A stretch of DNA of 64,000 nucleotides from Erysipelothrix sp. (GCA_012512595.1 JAAZDW010000010.1:1-64000), one strand, 5' to 3'; numbered from the stretch's first letter, positions 46,845 to 57,084 are shown. The notes: generated by a model not told the origin, from the sequence alone. Numbers and translations are program-made.

Positions 46845-48500
46845 ATGGCAGACATCATAAGTCAAGCGCAAACAGTTGGTTTTGATTTTTTAATTGTAAT
46901 GTCAGGATTAGGATTGTTTTTATTTGGGATAAATACAGTTGGAGAACAATTAAAAAATATTGCTGGAAATAGAATGAAATCGCTTATTGATCGCTATACA
47001 ACTAATCCAATCAAGGGTATATTTGTTGGGATAATAGTGACAGCGTTGATGCAATCTAGTTCTGCTACAACAGCCTTGGTTATTAGTTTAGTTCGTTCAG
47101 GTTTAATGTCACTAGGACAGGCAATTGGTATATTTATGGGGTCCAACATTGGGACGACCGTAACGGCCATTTTAATTGGTTTTAACATCAGTCGGATTGC
47201 TCCATATGCAATTGTTATCGGTGCCTTTATGGAATTATTTGCAAAAAGACAAAAAACCTTAAACTATGCGAGATTATTAATTGCTTTTGGTGCTTTATTC
47301 TTTGGTCTATCTTTAATGGGGGATGGTTTAAAAGTTTTAGCGGATATGCCAGTATTTACACAATTTGCGACTACACTTTCAACAAATAAATTATATTCAT
47401 TATTGTTAGGGATATTTATGACGATGCTAATTCAATCGTCATCTGCAACAATCGGGATTTTACAGACTTTGTATGGTCAAGGAATATTAACTTTAAACGC
47501 ATCGATTCCAATTCTTTTTGGGGCAAATATTGGGACAACTATAACTGCAGTCTTGTCTAGTATTGGTGGAACAAAAGAATCTAAAAAAACTGCAGTAGCA
47601 CATATTAGTTTTAACTTATTTGGAACTCTGCTTTTTATGTTGAGTTTGCCTTACTTTACAAAACTTGTTCAAATAGGATCTGCTTACTTAGGTTTAAATA
47701 AGTTAATGGAAATTGCCTTTGCTCACTTTATTTTTAATGTTACGACAACATTGTTATTAGTTCCATTTATAAAACAGATTGAAAGCTTTGTCAATTTAAT
47801 AATTAAAGGTGAGGATCAGAGAGAATTAAGTGTTGAAACTGTTTTTGAAAAATCGATTATCCATGAGTCACCAGTAATGGCACTAGGTGTAGCATTGAGT
47901 GGAACTTTAGAAATGGCAGAAAATTGTAAAGGAATTTTTAAAGAGACAAGGTGCTATATTAATACAGGTTCAAGAGAATGCGCCAAAGCTGCCCAAAAGC
48001 ATGAAGATTTGGTTAATGAACTTAATCGAGTTTTATCAGGATACTTAGTTGACATCAGTGGTCACACCTTAAATGAAGATAATACGGTTTATTTAAATTT
48101 CTTAATTTATTCGATTAAGGATATTGAACGGATTGGGGACCACTTACTAAATATTGTTACCCACTTTGATTCCATCTATGAACAAAATGAAACTATTAGT
48201 GATGAAGGAGTCCTTGAATTGGAAGCACTAATGAATATTATTGAAATGTTATTAGATGAACTATATTTAGTTATTGAAAGTCCAAGCCACTACCATATTG
48301 ATCGTCTTTATAAAATGGAAGATGACATTAACCGTTTAGAAAAACAAGCTAGAAAAGCCTTTATCGAAAGATTAAAAGAACGTGTACCGATGGGTCCGTT
48401 AGTAATGGCTCTTTATGTTGATATTTTAAGTGACTTTGAAAGAGTAGGGGACTACAGTTTTAATGTTGCAAGTCGTTTGAAAGAAACTATCTTAAATTAA
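46845..48500 (+). CDS. Na/Pi cotransporter family protein with PhoU-like C-terminus
   Basis: Repeats ALMQSSSATTALVISLV and MLIQSSSATIGILQTLY, GANIGTT; C-terminal helical PhoU-like domain. Confidence 0.88.
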   Translation: MADIISQAQTVGFDFLIVMSGLGLFLFGINTVGEQLKNIAGNRMKSLIDRYTTNPIKGIFVGIIVTALMQSSSATTALVISLVRSGLMSLGQAIGIFMGSNIGTTVTAILIGFNISRIAPYAIVIGAFMELFAKRQKTLNYARLLIAFGALFFGLSLMGDGLKVLADMPVFTQFATTLSTNKLYSLLLGIFMTMLIQSSSATIGILQTLYGQGILTLNASIPILFGANIGTTITAVLSSIGGTKESKKTAVAHISFNLFGTLLFMLSLPYFTKLVQIGSAYLGLNKLMEIAFAHFIFNVTTTLLLVPFIKQIESFVNLIIKGEDQRELSVETVFEKSIIHESPVMALGVALSGTLEMAENCKGIFKETRCYINTGSRECAKAAQKHEDLVNELNRVLSGYLVDISGHTLNEDNTVYLNFLIYSIKDIERIGDHLLNIVTHFDSIYEQNETISDEGVLELEALMNIIEMLLDELYLVIESPSHYHIDRLYKMEDDINRLEKQARKAFIERLKERVPMGPLVMALYVDILSDFERVGDYSFNVASRLKETILN

Positions 48501-48583
48501 ATAAGGGTGATTAAGCGGTATTGTCAGGTTATTGTTGACAATACCGCTTCACTCCGTTAATATATTCAAAAGGGAGATGTAAA

Positions 48584-49150
48584 ATGAAAAAAGGATTATT
48601 AATCATTTATAGTGGACCTTCAGGCGTTGGCAAGGGGACCGTGCGTGAAGAATTTATAAATGACAAAGATTTAAATCTTATTTATTCAATTTCACTAACA
48701 ACGCGAGCACCACGTGTTGGAGAAGTTAGAGATAAGGATTATTTCTTTGTAAATCAAGAAGAATTTGATGAGGCTGTGGCCAATAACAAACTTTTAGAGC
48801 ATGCCAGCTTTGTTGGAAATAGTTATGGAACACCAAGAGACTATGTCGAGAAAATGCGAAATCAAGGTTACAATGTCATTTTAGAAATCGAAGTAGAAGG
48901 CGCAAAACAGATAATGAAAAATACTGATGACTATTTATCAATATTTTTAGTCCCACCAAGTTTACATGAACTTGAAAGAAGAATTAGATCAAGACAAACT
49001 GAATCAGAAGAAGTTATTCAAAAAAGAATGGAAAAGGCTAGAAACGAATTAGAAGTAGTTGCTGATTATCATTATGCAGTTGTTAATACAACACCAAAAA
49101 AAGCTGCTCAAAGAATTAGAAAAATTATTTTAGATAATATCAAAGACTAG
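48584..49150 (+). CDS. gmk: Guanylate kinase
   Basis: IYSGPSGVGKGTVREEF, SLTTRAPRVGEVRDKDYFFV. Confidence 0.95.
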   Translation: MKKGLLIIYSGPSGVGKGTVREEFINDKDLNLIYSISLTTRAPRVGEVRDKDYFFVNQEEFDEAVANNKLLEHASFVGNSYGTPRDYVEKMRNQGYNVILEIEVEGAKQIMKNTDDYLSIFLVPPSLHELERRIRSRQTESEEVIQKRMEKARNELEVVADYHYAVVNTTPKKAAQRIRKIILDNIKD

Positions 49151-49194
49151 TTTGATTATTTCGCACATTAATGATAAAATACATGAAAGCAATG

Positions 49195-49394
49195 ATTGGA
49201 TTAATCTTAAAGTTAAATTGTAGAGAGTCTTGGGCTGGTGAAACAAGACATTTGACATAAGAGTGTCACCCATGAGTGTTTTATTGAAATTAAGTAGATA
49301 AAAACGTTGATCAGCGTTAATGATTTTAAGTGAGTGTAATTATGCACTAATTAAGGTGGTAACGCGTTATTGACGTCCTTTGGGGACGTTTTTT
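49195..49394 (+). promoter_or_regulatory. T-box leader of valS
   Basis: T-box motif TTAAGGTGGTAACGCG (49351-49366), plausible GTC (Val) specifier in GAGTGTCACCCATGAG, terminator ACGTCC-TTTGG-GGACGTTTTTTT. Confidence 0.87.
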
Positions 49395-49411
49395 TATTGG
49401 AGGAAAAGATT

Positions 49412-52030
49412 ATGAAACAATTAGACAATAAATACGATTTTAACAAGGTACAAGCAGGTAAATATGATAAGTGGTTAAGTGAAGAAAGATTTAAGGCCCA
49501 AGGTAAGACAAGTCTTAAAGATCCTTTTACTATTATGATACCACCACCAAATGTCACGGGCATTTTACATTTAGGTCATGCATGGGATGGAACAATTCAA
49601 GATATCCTGGTTAGATATAAAAAAATGAATAATTTCGATGCTTTGTATTTGCCAGGAATGGACCATGCTGGGATTGCTACCCAAGCAGTAGTTGATGAAA
49701 GATTGAAAACAGAAGGTATTTCTAGATATGATTTAGGCCGTAAAAAGTTTAATGAAAGAGCTTTTGAGTGGAAGGATGAGTATGCAACAAGAATAAAGAC
49801 TCAATGGAAAAGTCTGGGGCTGTCCTTAGATTATTCGCGTGAAAGATTTACCTTAGATGATAATTTTAATGAGGCAGTAAACACCTTATTTATTAAACTA
49901 TATGAAGATGACCTACTTTATCGTGGAGAAAGAATTATAAACTGGGATGTTCAAGCTAAAACAGCTTTATCAAATATTGAAGTTGAGTATAAAGATGTTG
50001 CGGGTCACATGTATACTTTTAAATACTTTTTCGAAGATAGTGACAAATACTTAGAAGTTTCAACGACAAGACCTGAGACAATGTTTGGTGATGTTTGTAT
50101 TGTAGTTAATCCAAAAGATGAAAGATACTTAGATGTTATCGGCAAAAATGTTATAAATCCTGCAAATGGTGATGTTTTGCCAATTATTGCTGATGATTAT
50201 GTCGACGTTGACTTTGGTACTGGTGCTATGAAATGTACTCCAGCTCATGATCCAAATGATTTTGAAATTGGACAACGTCATAACTTAGAACTAATTAATT
50301 GTATGAATGAAGATGGAACGATGAATGAAGTTGCTGGAAAATTTTCTGGTCTTGATCGATTTGACGCCAGAAAACAATTGGTCCAATATATTAAAGATCA
50401 AGACTGTGTCGTTGAAATTAAAGATTATACCCATCAAGTTGGCCACTCTGAGCGAACTGGAGTTATTGTTGAACCATATCTTTCAAAACAATGGTTTGTA
50501 AAGATGAAACCCTTAGCCCAAGAAGTTTTAAAATTTCAAGAAGACCCAGCTACTAAAATTAATTTTTATCCACAAAGATTTGAGAATGTTTTATATAGTT
50601 GGTTAGAAAATATCGAAGACTGGTGTATTTCGAGACAGATTTGGTGGGGACACGAAATTCCGGCTTGGTATCATAATGAAACGGAAGAGATTTATGTTGG
50701 AGAAAACCCACCAGTTGATATTGAAAACTACACTCATGATACTGATGTATTAGATACTTGGTTCTCAAGTGCACTTTGGCCATTTGCAACTTTAGGCTGG
50801 CCAGAAGAAACTGCAGACTTAAAGCGATATTTTCCAAATGATGTTTTGGTAACAGGTTATGACATTGTTTTTTTCTGGGTAGCCAGAATGGCATTTACTT
50901 CAAGATATCTAATGAAAGAAAGACCGTTTAAAGATGTTGTTATCCATGGACTAATTCGTGACAGCAAGGGTCTAAAAATGAGTAAAAGTTTGGGTAATGG
51001 TGTCGATCCTCAAGATGTTATTGCAGAATATGGTATTGATGCACTTAGATTCTTTTTAGCCACCAATTCAACGCCTGGGCAAGATGTTAGATATATTGAA
51101 AGTAAAGTTGAGGCAGCTTGGAACTTTATCAATAAACTTTGGAATGCGTCGAGATTTGTTATTATGAATATAGAAGATCGTGCAATCGAACAACCCAAAG
51201 TTGAAGACTTGTCGCTAGCTGATTTTTGGATAATCGATAAATTTAATAAAACCTTAAAAAGTGTGACTGAAAATATGGAAAAATATGAATATGCAATTGC
51301 CGGTAATGAACTATATCATTTCGTTTGGGACCAATTTTGTGATTGGTATATTGAACTTTCAAAAGCCAGTCTAAAAAGTGAAGACCCAGCTAAAAGTAAT
51401 GCGGCAGCATATTTACTTAAAACAATGCTTAATAATATATTAAGTTTATTGCATCCATTTGTACCTTTTGTAACTGATGAAATATACTACAGTATTAATA
51501 GTAAATCAATTTATGATGCGGCGTGGCCAAAGACAAATACAATGACAAATATAGAATTGGTTACTCAAATGGACAAAATTATTAATATTATTCAACTAAG
51601 TCGAGAAATAAGAGTTGAGTATGAATTAAAACCATCCTTAGATTTAGCCGCAATGATCGTAGACCATAAAAACACTACCTTAACTTTCAATAGTTTAGAG
51701 CGAGAAATCTTGTATATGTTAGCAAGACTTGAAATTGTTGATAATATTGAGGGCGAAGCCTTAGTTAGAACTTTTAAAGGTGGAAGTGTTAGTATTTTAA
51801 TGAGTGATATTGTTGACTACCAAGAAGAGTTAAATAAATTAAATAAAGAAGCCGAAAGATTGAATAATGAAGTTACTCGTTCAAATAAGATGCTTGCAAA
51901 CAAGGGTTTTATCGAAAAAGCACCTGCAGCAAAAATAGAAGTTGAAAAAGAAAAATTAGAGGCTTATAAGATTCAACTCGCAACCGTAAGACAAAGAATA
52001 GAGATTACAAAATTAAAATTGGAGGAATAA
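49412..52030 (+). CDS. valS: Valyl-tRNA synthetase
   Basis: PPPNVTGILHLGHAW, KMSKSLGNGVDP, C-terminal coiled coil; start corrected to 49412. Confidence 0.95.
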   Translation: MKQLDNKYDFNKVQAGKYDKWLSEERFKAQGKTSLKDPFTIMIPPPNVTGILHLGHAWDGTIQDILVRYKKMNNFDALYLPGMDHAGIATQAVVDERLKTEGISRYDLGRKKFNERAFEWKDEYATRIKTQWKSLGLSLDYSRERFTLDDNFNEAVNTLFIKLYEDDLLYRGERIINWDVQAKTALSNIEVEYKDVAGHMYTFKYFFEDSDKYLEVSTTRPETMFGDVCIVVNPKDERYLDVIGKNVINPANGDVLPIIADDYVDVDFGTGAMKCTPAHDPNDFEIGQRHNLELINCMNEDGTMNEVAGKFSGLDRFDARKQLVQYIKDQDCVVEIKDYTHQVGHSERTGVIVEPYLSKQWFVKMKPLAQEVLKFQEDPATKINFYPQRFENVLYSWLENIEDWCISRQIWWGHEIPAWYHNETEEIYVGENPPVDIENYTHDTDVLDTWFSSALWPFATLGWPEETADLKRYFPNDVLVTGYDIVFFWVARMAFTSRYLMKERPFKDVVIHGLIRDSKGLKMSKSLGNGVDPQDVIAEYGIDALRFFLATNSTPGQDVRYIESKVEAAWNFINKLWNASRFVIMNIEDRAIEQPKVEDLSLADFWIIDKFNKTLKSVTENMEKYEYAIAGNELYHFVWDQFCDWYIELSKASLKSEDPAKSNAAAYLLKTMLNNILSLLHPFVPFVTDEIYYSINSKSIYDAAWPKTNTMTNIELVTQMDKIINIIQLSREIRVEYELKPSLDLAAMIVDHKNTTLTFNSLEREILYMLARLEIVDNIEGEALVRTFKGGSVSILMSDIVDYQEELNKLNKEAERLNNEVTRSNKMLANKGFIEKAPAAKIEVEKEKLEAYKIQLATVRQRIEITKLKLEE

Positions 52031-52031
52031 T

Positions 52032-53000
52032 ATGCCGAATTTAATGACCCATAAAATATTTGGGGAAGATGTATTAGAAATCGCTAATAGTGAGATTCAA
52101 AATTATGTTAAAAAAAACCCACAGGCTTTTAGTGTTGGAACAAGTGGACCTGACTATCTTTTCTATCATAGCCAACTGCCTTGGCAAAACCAAAGTATTG
52201 GGAAAAAAGTTAGGGATATTGGTGGTATTATCCATGCAAAAAAGATTAATGATTGGTATAAAATTGCAGTTAATTCATGTATAAATGAAAAAGATGAAAA
52301 CCTCAAAGCAACGATGATTAGTTTTATGATTGGCCATCTTACTCACTGGGGTTTAGATAGTAGTGTTCATCCGTTTATATTTTACCGAAGTGATGGCAGT
52401 ACTAAAGAAACAACTTACTGGCATTATCGCTATGAATCAATGTTAGATACTGTTATGGTAAATAAATATCGTAAAGCATCAATTAGAGATTATCCATCAA
52501 AATCTATCTTAAAAACAGATAACGAAATAGAAACAGCAATTTATAAAGTCTATAAGGAAGCAACCGAAAAAACTTATGATTTAACATTTAAAATGGAATA
52601 TGTTAATCAATCCTTTAAAGATGCAAAGACAACCCTAAGTGTCCTGTATGATCCAAGTGGTTTTAAGTTCAAGATAGTGTCACTTATAGAAAGAATGCTT
52701 GGCAAAAAGTGGGAGTTTTCTAGCCACATTGTTACTGATAAGGTGGCTAAAGATGAGGATGTCTTAAATCTTAATAATCATAGATGGAAAAATCCAGCCA
52801 ATCCAGAATTTATTAGTAATGAATCATTTTTAGATTTGTACTATAAAGCCATAGTTATGACAAATAGTGTTTTAAACGAGTTTAGTTTGGTCTTAGATGG
52901 CAAGCCAATTGATGACCTTTTAAGCCTGATTGCAAACAAGAGTTATGAAACAGGACTAAAAGAATACCATGAGATGGTAGAATATAAATCGATATATTAG
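52032..53000 (+). CDS. Zinc-dependent phospholipase C-like family protein
   Basis: MPNLMTHKIFGEDVL, SVGTSGPDYLFYH, FMIGHLTHWGLDSSVHPFI His-rich motif. Confidence 0.75.
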   Translation: MPNLMTHKIFGEDVLEIANSEIQNYVKKNPQAFSVGTSGPDYLFYHSQLPWQNQSIGKKVRDIGGIIHAKKINDWYKIAVNSCINEKDENLKATMISFMIGHLTHWGLDSSVHPFIFYRSDGSTKETTYWHYRYESMLDTVMVNKYRKASIRDYPSKSILKTDNEIETAIYKVYKEATEKTYDLTFKMEYVNQSFKDAKTTLSVLYDPSGFKFKIVSLIERMLGKKWEFSSHIVTDKVAKDEDVLNLNNHRWKNPANPEFISNESFLDLYYKAIVMTNSVLNEFSLVLDGKPIDDLLSLIANKSYETGLKEYHEMVEYKSIY

Positions 53001-53080
53001 AAGTTATATTAATAACAAGTGGTTTGATATTCAAATCTTTAGAAAATGAGTTATAATGTATACAATAGGAGGTAGTTTAT

Positions 53081-53605
53081 ATGCAAGTAAATGTACGTGG
53101 TAAAAATGTTGAAATTACAGATGGTATGAGAACAAGAGTGCAACAAAAGTTAGAGTTTTTAGAAAAATATATTCTAATCGATGAAAACACAGTCGCAAAT
53201 GTTCTTGTCAAAGTTTACAATACGCATCATAAAATTGAAGTAACAATCCCTACTAAGGTTGGCCTGTTAAGAGCAGAAGCTGTACATGATGATTATTTTT
53301 CAGCGATTGACTTAGCTTTAGATAAATTAGAAAGCCAAATTAGAAGACAAAAAACAAGATTAACCGATCATCGTAAAGAAGGTTTAGCAGAGTCGTTTAT
53401 TGAGATGGAAAATGAGTACTTAGATCGAAATCAAGAACTAGTTCGAACAAAAAGAATTGACTCAGAAGTTATGTCTTTAGATGAAGCAATCCTAAGAATG
53501 GAAATGCTTGGGCACACATTCTTTCTTTACACTGATGAAGAGACTGGTAGAGTTGCGCTAGTTTATAAACGTGATCAAGGTGGATACGGCCTACTTGAAA
53601 CATAA
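53081..53605 (+). CDS. hpf: Ribosome hibernation promoting factor, long form
   Basis: VNVRGKNVEITDGMRTRVQQKLEFLEKY; C-terminal EVMSLDEAILRMEMLGHTFFLYTDEETGRVALVYKRDQGGYGLL. Confidence 0.93.
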   Translation: MQVNVRGKNVEITDGMRTRVQQKLEFLEKYILIDENTVANVLVKVYNTHHKIEVTIPTKVGLLRAEAVHDDYFSAIDLALDKLESQIRRQKTRLTDHRKEGLAESFIEMENEYLDRNQELVRTKRIDSEVMSLDEAILRMEMLGHTFFLYTDEETGRVALVYKRDQGGYGLLET

Positions 53606-53625
53606 GTAAAAGTATTATAAACTTT

Positions 53626-53651
53626 AAAAGGATGGAAAAATCCATCCTTTT
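53626..53651 (+). terminator. Intrinsic terminator
   Basis: AAAAGGATGG AAAAAT CCATCCTTTT. Confidence 0.8.
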
Positions 53652-53671
53652 ATTATATAAGGAGTAATATC

Positions 53672-54991
53672 ATGAAAATGAATAAACAAGAAAAAAGCTG
53701 GGTGCTATATGATGTGGCAAATTCAGCTTTTGTGCTAATACTAACCGCAACAATTCCAATCTTTTTTGGGTCTTTAATAAAAGCGGAAGGTGTAGAAGGG
53801 GTCATAAACAATCCTTTAGTAAAATTATTCTTTGCTAAAAATGCCCAAGCAGCAATGATTGGCGGGGTTGATTCCCAGGCTTTTGCAGCCCTGCAGACAG
53901 GATTATTTGGTTTAAGTACATCTGTGTCAGTTTTTGTTACGGCGCTTACGGCACCAATATTGGGGTCAATCGCTGATATTAAAGGGATGAAAAAGAAATT
54001 GTTTTCAATTTTTCTTTTGATTGGGTTAATCGGAGTATTGTTTTTAGGCGTAACGACAAAATGGACTGCCTTTTTATTTTTAATAATTATCTCAAGAATT
54101 GGTTTTTCTGGAGCTAATGTTTTCTATGATTCAATGTTAGTTGATGTTTCAGATGATGAAAATATGGACTATGTTTCAAGTGCTGGTTATGCTTTTGGCT
54201 ATATAGGTAGCATTATCCCTTTTATAGTTGGAATATATTTAATTTTAGCGCTGCCTTTTGGACTTGAAATCACAAGGGCAACACAAATTTCTTTTCTTAT
54301 CACTGCAGTTTGGTGGGCGCTATTGTCTTTGCCTTTATTAAAGAATGTTAAACAAACGCATTATAGTGACCAGACCTTAATCGATAAAAAAAATGTTTTT
54401 AAAGGACTTGCAATAACATTAAATAAGATAAAAGCAGACAAACGAATTTTTTACTTTATTATTGCCTATTTTTGTTACATAGATGGCGTTTATACGATAA
54501 TTTCAATGGCCACAACCTATGGTGCAGAAGTTGGCATTGGAGATAATCAAATGATTATAGCACTCTTAGTTACTCAAATAGTAGCCTTTCCGTTTGCGAT
54601 TTTGTCTGGTCGACTGGCTATGAAATATCATTCTTTAAATTTGATTAGATTTTACATCGTTATGTATATTGGAATTGCTTTTTTAGGATTTATTATGCAA
54701 TATGCTTGGCAGTTTTGGCTTTTAGCGATTGCGGTTGGAATGGCACAAGGTGGAATTCAATCATTGTCTAGATCTTATTTTGGACAAATTATACCTAAAA
54801 ACGAATCAAATGAATTTTTTGGATTTTTTGATATATTTGGTAAATTTGCCGATTTTTTTGGACCTTTAATCTTAGCCTTTAGTGCAGCCAGTTTTGGTCA
54901 TAGTAAATATGGGATATTACTTTTAAACGTCTTGTTTATTATCGGCTTTATACTTGTTGGTAAGGTCTTAGCTTTAGAGAAAGACCTTTAA
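53672..54991 (+). CDS. MFS transporter (UMF1/Atg22-type)
   Basis: SWVLYDVANSAFVLILTATIPIFF N-terminus, GGIQSLSRSYFGQIIPKNESNEFFGFFDIFGKFADFFGP. Confidence 0.87.
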   Translation: MKMNKQEKSWVLYDVANSAFVLILTATIPIFFGSLIKAEGVEGVINNPLVKLFFAKNAQAAMIGGVDSQAFAALQTGLFGLSTSVSVFVTALTAPILGSIADIKGMKKKLFSIFLLIGLIGVLFLGVTTKWTAFLFLIIISRIGFSGANVFYDSMLVDVSDDENMDYVSSAGYAFGYIGSIIPFIVGIYLILALPFGLEITRATQISFLITAVWWALLSLPLLKNVKQTHYSDQTLIDKKNVFKGLAITLNKIKADKRIFYFIIAYFCYIDGVYTIISMATTYGAEVGIGDNQMIIALLVTQIVAFPFAILSGRLAMKYHSLNLIRFYIVMYIGIAFLGFIMQYAWQFWLLAIAVGMAQGGIQSLSRSYFGQIIPKNESNEFFGFFDIFGKFADFFGPLILAFSAASFGHSKYGILLLNVLFIIGFILVGKVLALEKDL

Positions 54992-55007
54992 ATTAGGGAA
55001 AAAGGCA

Positions 55008-55037
55008 AGCACCTTCTATTTTATACTAGGAGGTGTT
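55008..55037 (+). promoter_or_regulatory. RNA hairpin sequestering a Shine-Dalgarno
   Basis: CACCTTCTA (55010-18) pairs with TAGGAGGTG (55027-35), extendable by two pairs; SD AGGAGG (55028-33) lies inside the stem. Confidence 0.55.
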
Positions 55038-55042
55038 GGTCT

Positions 55043-55162
55043 ATGAGTACAGCATTAGCAATTATTGGTGCAGTCGGTGCAACTGTCGCTGTTTTAAAAC
55101 TTTTAACTAGTAGACGTGGTTCTTTTGTCATGCCAGGTTTTAGAATTACTTGGGGTAGGTAA
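55043..55162 (+). CDS. 39-aa small membrane peptide (not in ORF track)
   Basis: MSTALAIIGAVGATVAVLKLLTSRRGSFVMPGFRITWGR*, preceded by AGGAGGTG at 9 nt spacing. Confidence 0.55.
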   Translation: MSTALAIIGAVGATVAVLKLLTSRRGSFVMPGFRITWGR

Positions 55163-55511
55163 TGCGTTTACCTTATTAGCCTTAATCATCTTATCTTTAC
55201 AAGATATAAAATCTGGTGAAATCCACTATCGGTATTTATTATTGATGGTGGATTTTTTATATCCTTTAGGCTATTTATTATTACTTTGTGTGATTATGCT
55301 TTATAAATTTATCGATCAATTAATCGGTGGAGCCGATCTTTTAATTTTTGCATTATTAATAACTCGATATGGACTCTATACAACAAGTCTAATTGCATTT
55401 TATGCTGCAGTTATTGGTTTAATATATTCTGTTATCTTGAAAAAAGGTCAAATTAGATTTATCCCATTTATTTTAATCGGATTTCTAATTTGCTTAAAAG
55501 GAGGACTATGA
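55116..55511 (+). CDS. Prepilin peptidase (A24)-like membrane protein, short form
   Basis: LIILSLQDIKSGEI and LIGGADLLIFALL resemble the two Asp motifs; start uncertain (GTG 55116 or TTG 55125). Confidence 0.6.
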   Translation: MVLLSCQVLELLGVGNAFTLLALIILSLQDIKSGEIHYRYLLLMVDFLYPLGYLLLLCVIMLYKFIDQLIGGADLLIFALLITRYGLYTTSLIAFYAAVIGLIYSVILKKGQIRFIPFILIGFLICLKGGL

Positions 55512-56179
55512 AAGTCAGAGAAATGCCAATTGAAGCAAGGCCAAGAGAAAAAGCTCTAACTTATGGGCTTAAGGCGCTTACTGATTATGAATTAATTGCC
55601 TTAATTTTAAGAAGTGGTTATCAAGGAATGTCAGTTATTTCACTGGCGCAAGAAGTATTAAAAAGATTTCCCTTAGACAAATTAAATAATATTTCAATTG
55701 ATGAATTAATGTCTATCAAAGGAATAAAAGAGGCTAAGGCCTTAGAACTTCTAGTTTGCTTTGAATTAAGTAAGCGTACAAGTTTATACATCGGTAAAAG
55801 AGAAGATGTCATTTCAAATCCAACCGCACTCTTGAATTTTATTAAATCAGAAATTGGTAGTCTTTCTAATGAACAATTTTTGGTAGTTTGTTTAAACACT
55901 AAAAATGTGATTATTAAGTATAAGGTTATGTTTGTTGGAACAGTAGATGTTACCGTTGTTCATCCACGCGATATATTTAAATTTGCAATTGAGAATAATG
56001 CGACACGAATAATTTGTGCACATAATCATCCGTCGGGTGATACTAGTCCATCAAAACAGGATCTTGATATAACAAAAGTCCTAAAAAAGACCGGGGAAAT
56101 GGTTGGGATTCCACTTTTAGACCATGTGATTGTTTCAAATAGCCAAGTATACAGTATCTTGGGCTGTTTAAATCAATAA
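55508..56179 (+). CDS. radC: RadC/JAB domain DNA repair protein
   Basis: MPIEARPREKALTYGLKALTDYELIALILRSG, ICAHNHPSGDTSPSKQD, LLDHVIVS. Confidence 0.93.
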   Translation: MKVREMPIEARPREKALTYGLKALTDYELIALILRSGYQGMSVISLAQEVLKRFPLDKLNNISIDELMSIKGIKEAKALELLVCFELSKRTSLYIGKREDVISNPTALLNFIKSEIGSLSNEQFLVVCLNTKNVIIKYKVMFVGTVDVTVVHPRDIFKFAIENNATRIICAHNHPSGDTSPSKQDLDITKVLKKTGEMVGIPLLDHVIVSNSQVYSILGCLNQ

Positions 56180-56238
56180 GCTAGAATAACTATGGTGTAT
56201 TAAGGCTAAATATTTGTTATAATGTTATAGGTGGTTGA

Positions 56239-57084
56239 ATGAAAAATTTGAGTTTGTTTCAAAGAATACTAATCTGGATTATGACAATCATTTTTGTCTT
56301 AACAATAATTTTTTCTGTTTTAAAAGTAGCGGTCGTAGATAAAATCAATCACGATGTTTTTAATATGGTGACGGCAATTCGTTATACATTTTTTGAAGAG
56401 CCAATAAAAAGTACTAACAAATGGATTAATGATACCCTAACTTTGCAAGAAATACGCCAAGAAAATGATAAATTAAAGGAAAACATAAGTTCGGTTGAAA
56501 GATATCAAACTGAAATCAATGAACTTAGAGTTCAAAACAATGAGCTCAAAGAACTTTTAGGATTTAAAGATGCCAATACTGGTTTGAATTTAAAAGCAGC
56601 TAAGGTTATTTTTAGGGACTTTGATCGTTGGAACAATGTCATTAAGATTAATTTGGGTAAAGTGGATAATGTAAAAGTCAATGATGCAGTAGTAGTTGCA
56701 AATGGGCTTATCGGCAGAATTGAAACTGTAGATGAAACATCATCAACAGTCAGACTTCTAATTTCTAATGATCGAGTTTCTAAGGTTGCAATTAAAATAA
56801 TGACCGAAGACGACAAATTTGTTGAGGGTATAATTGACTCATACGATTCTGACACTAAAAAATTTAAACTTTCACTACTAGAAACTAGTGACAATATAAA
56901 AAAAGACCAGTATGTTTCAACTTCAGGCTCTGGAGGTACAATACCAAGTGGTATTTTGGTTGGTTACATCAGTTCCGTTGAAGCATCAGCAAGCGAATTG
57001 GCCGAGTCAATTTTGGTGACACCAAGTGCAGATTTTGAATCATTTGAAACTGTATTTGTGGTAGCTGGTGATTTAAATGAGTAG
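56239..57084 (+). CDS. mreC: Rod shape-determining protein MreC
   Basis: TM plus coiled coil; DRWNNVIKINLGKVDNVKVNDAVVVANGLIGRI. Confidence 0.9.
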   Translation: MKNLSLFQRILIWIMTIIFVLTIIFSVLKVAVVDKINHDVFNMVTAIRYTFFEEPIKSTNKWINDTLTLQEIRQENDKLKENISSVERYQTEINELRVQNNELKELLGFKDANTGLNLKAAKVIFRDFDRWNNVIKINLGKVDNVKVNDAVVVANGLIGRIETVDETSSTVRLLISNDRVSKVAIKIMTEDDKFVEGIIDSYDSDTKKFKLSLLETSDNIKKDQYVSTSGSGGTIPSGILVGYISSVEASASELAESILVTPSADFESFETVFVVAGDLNE

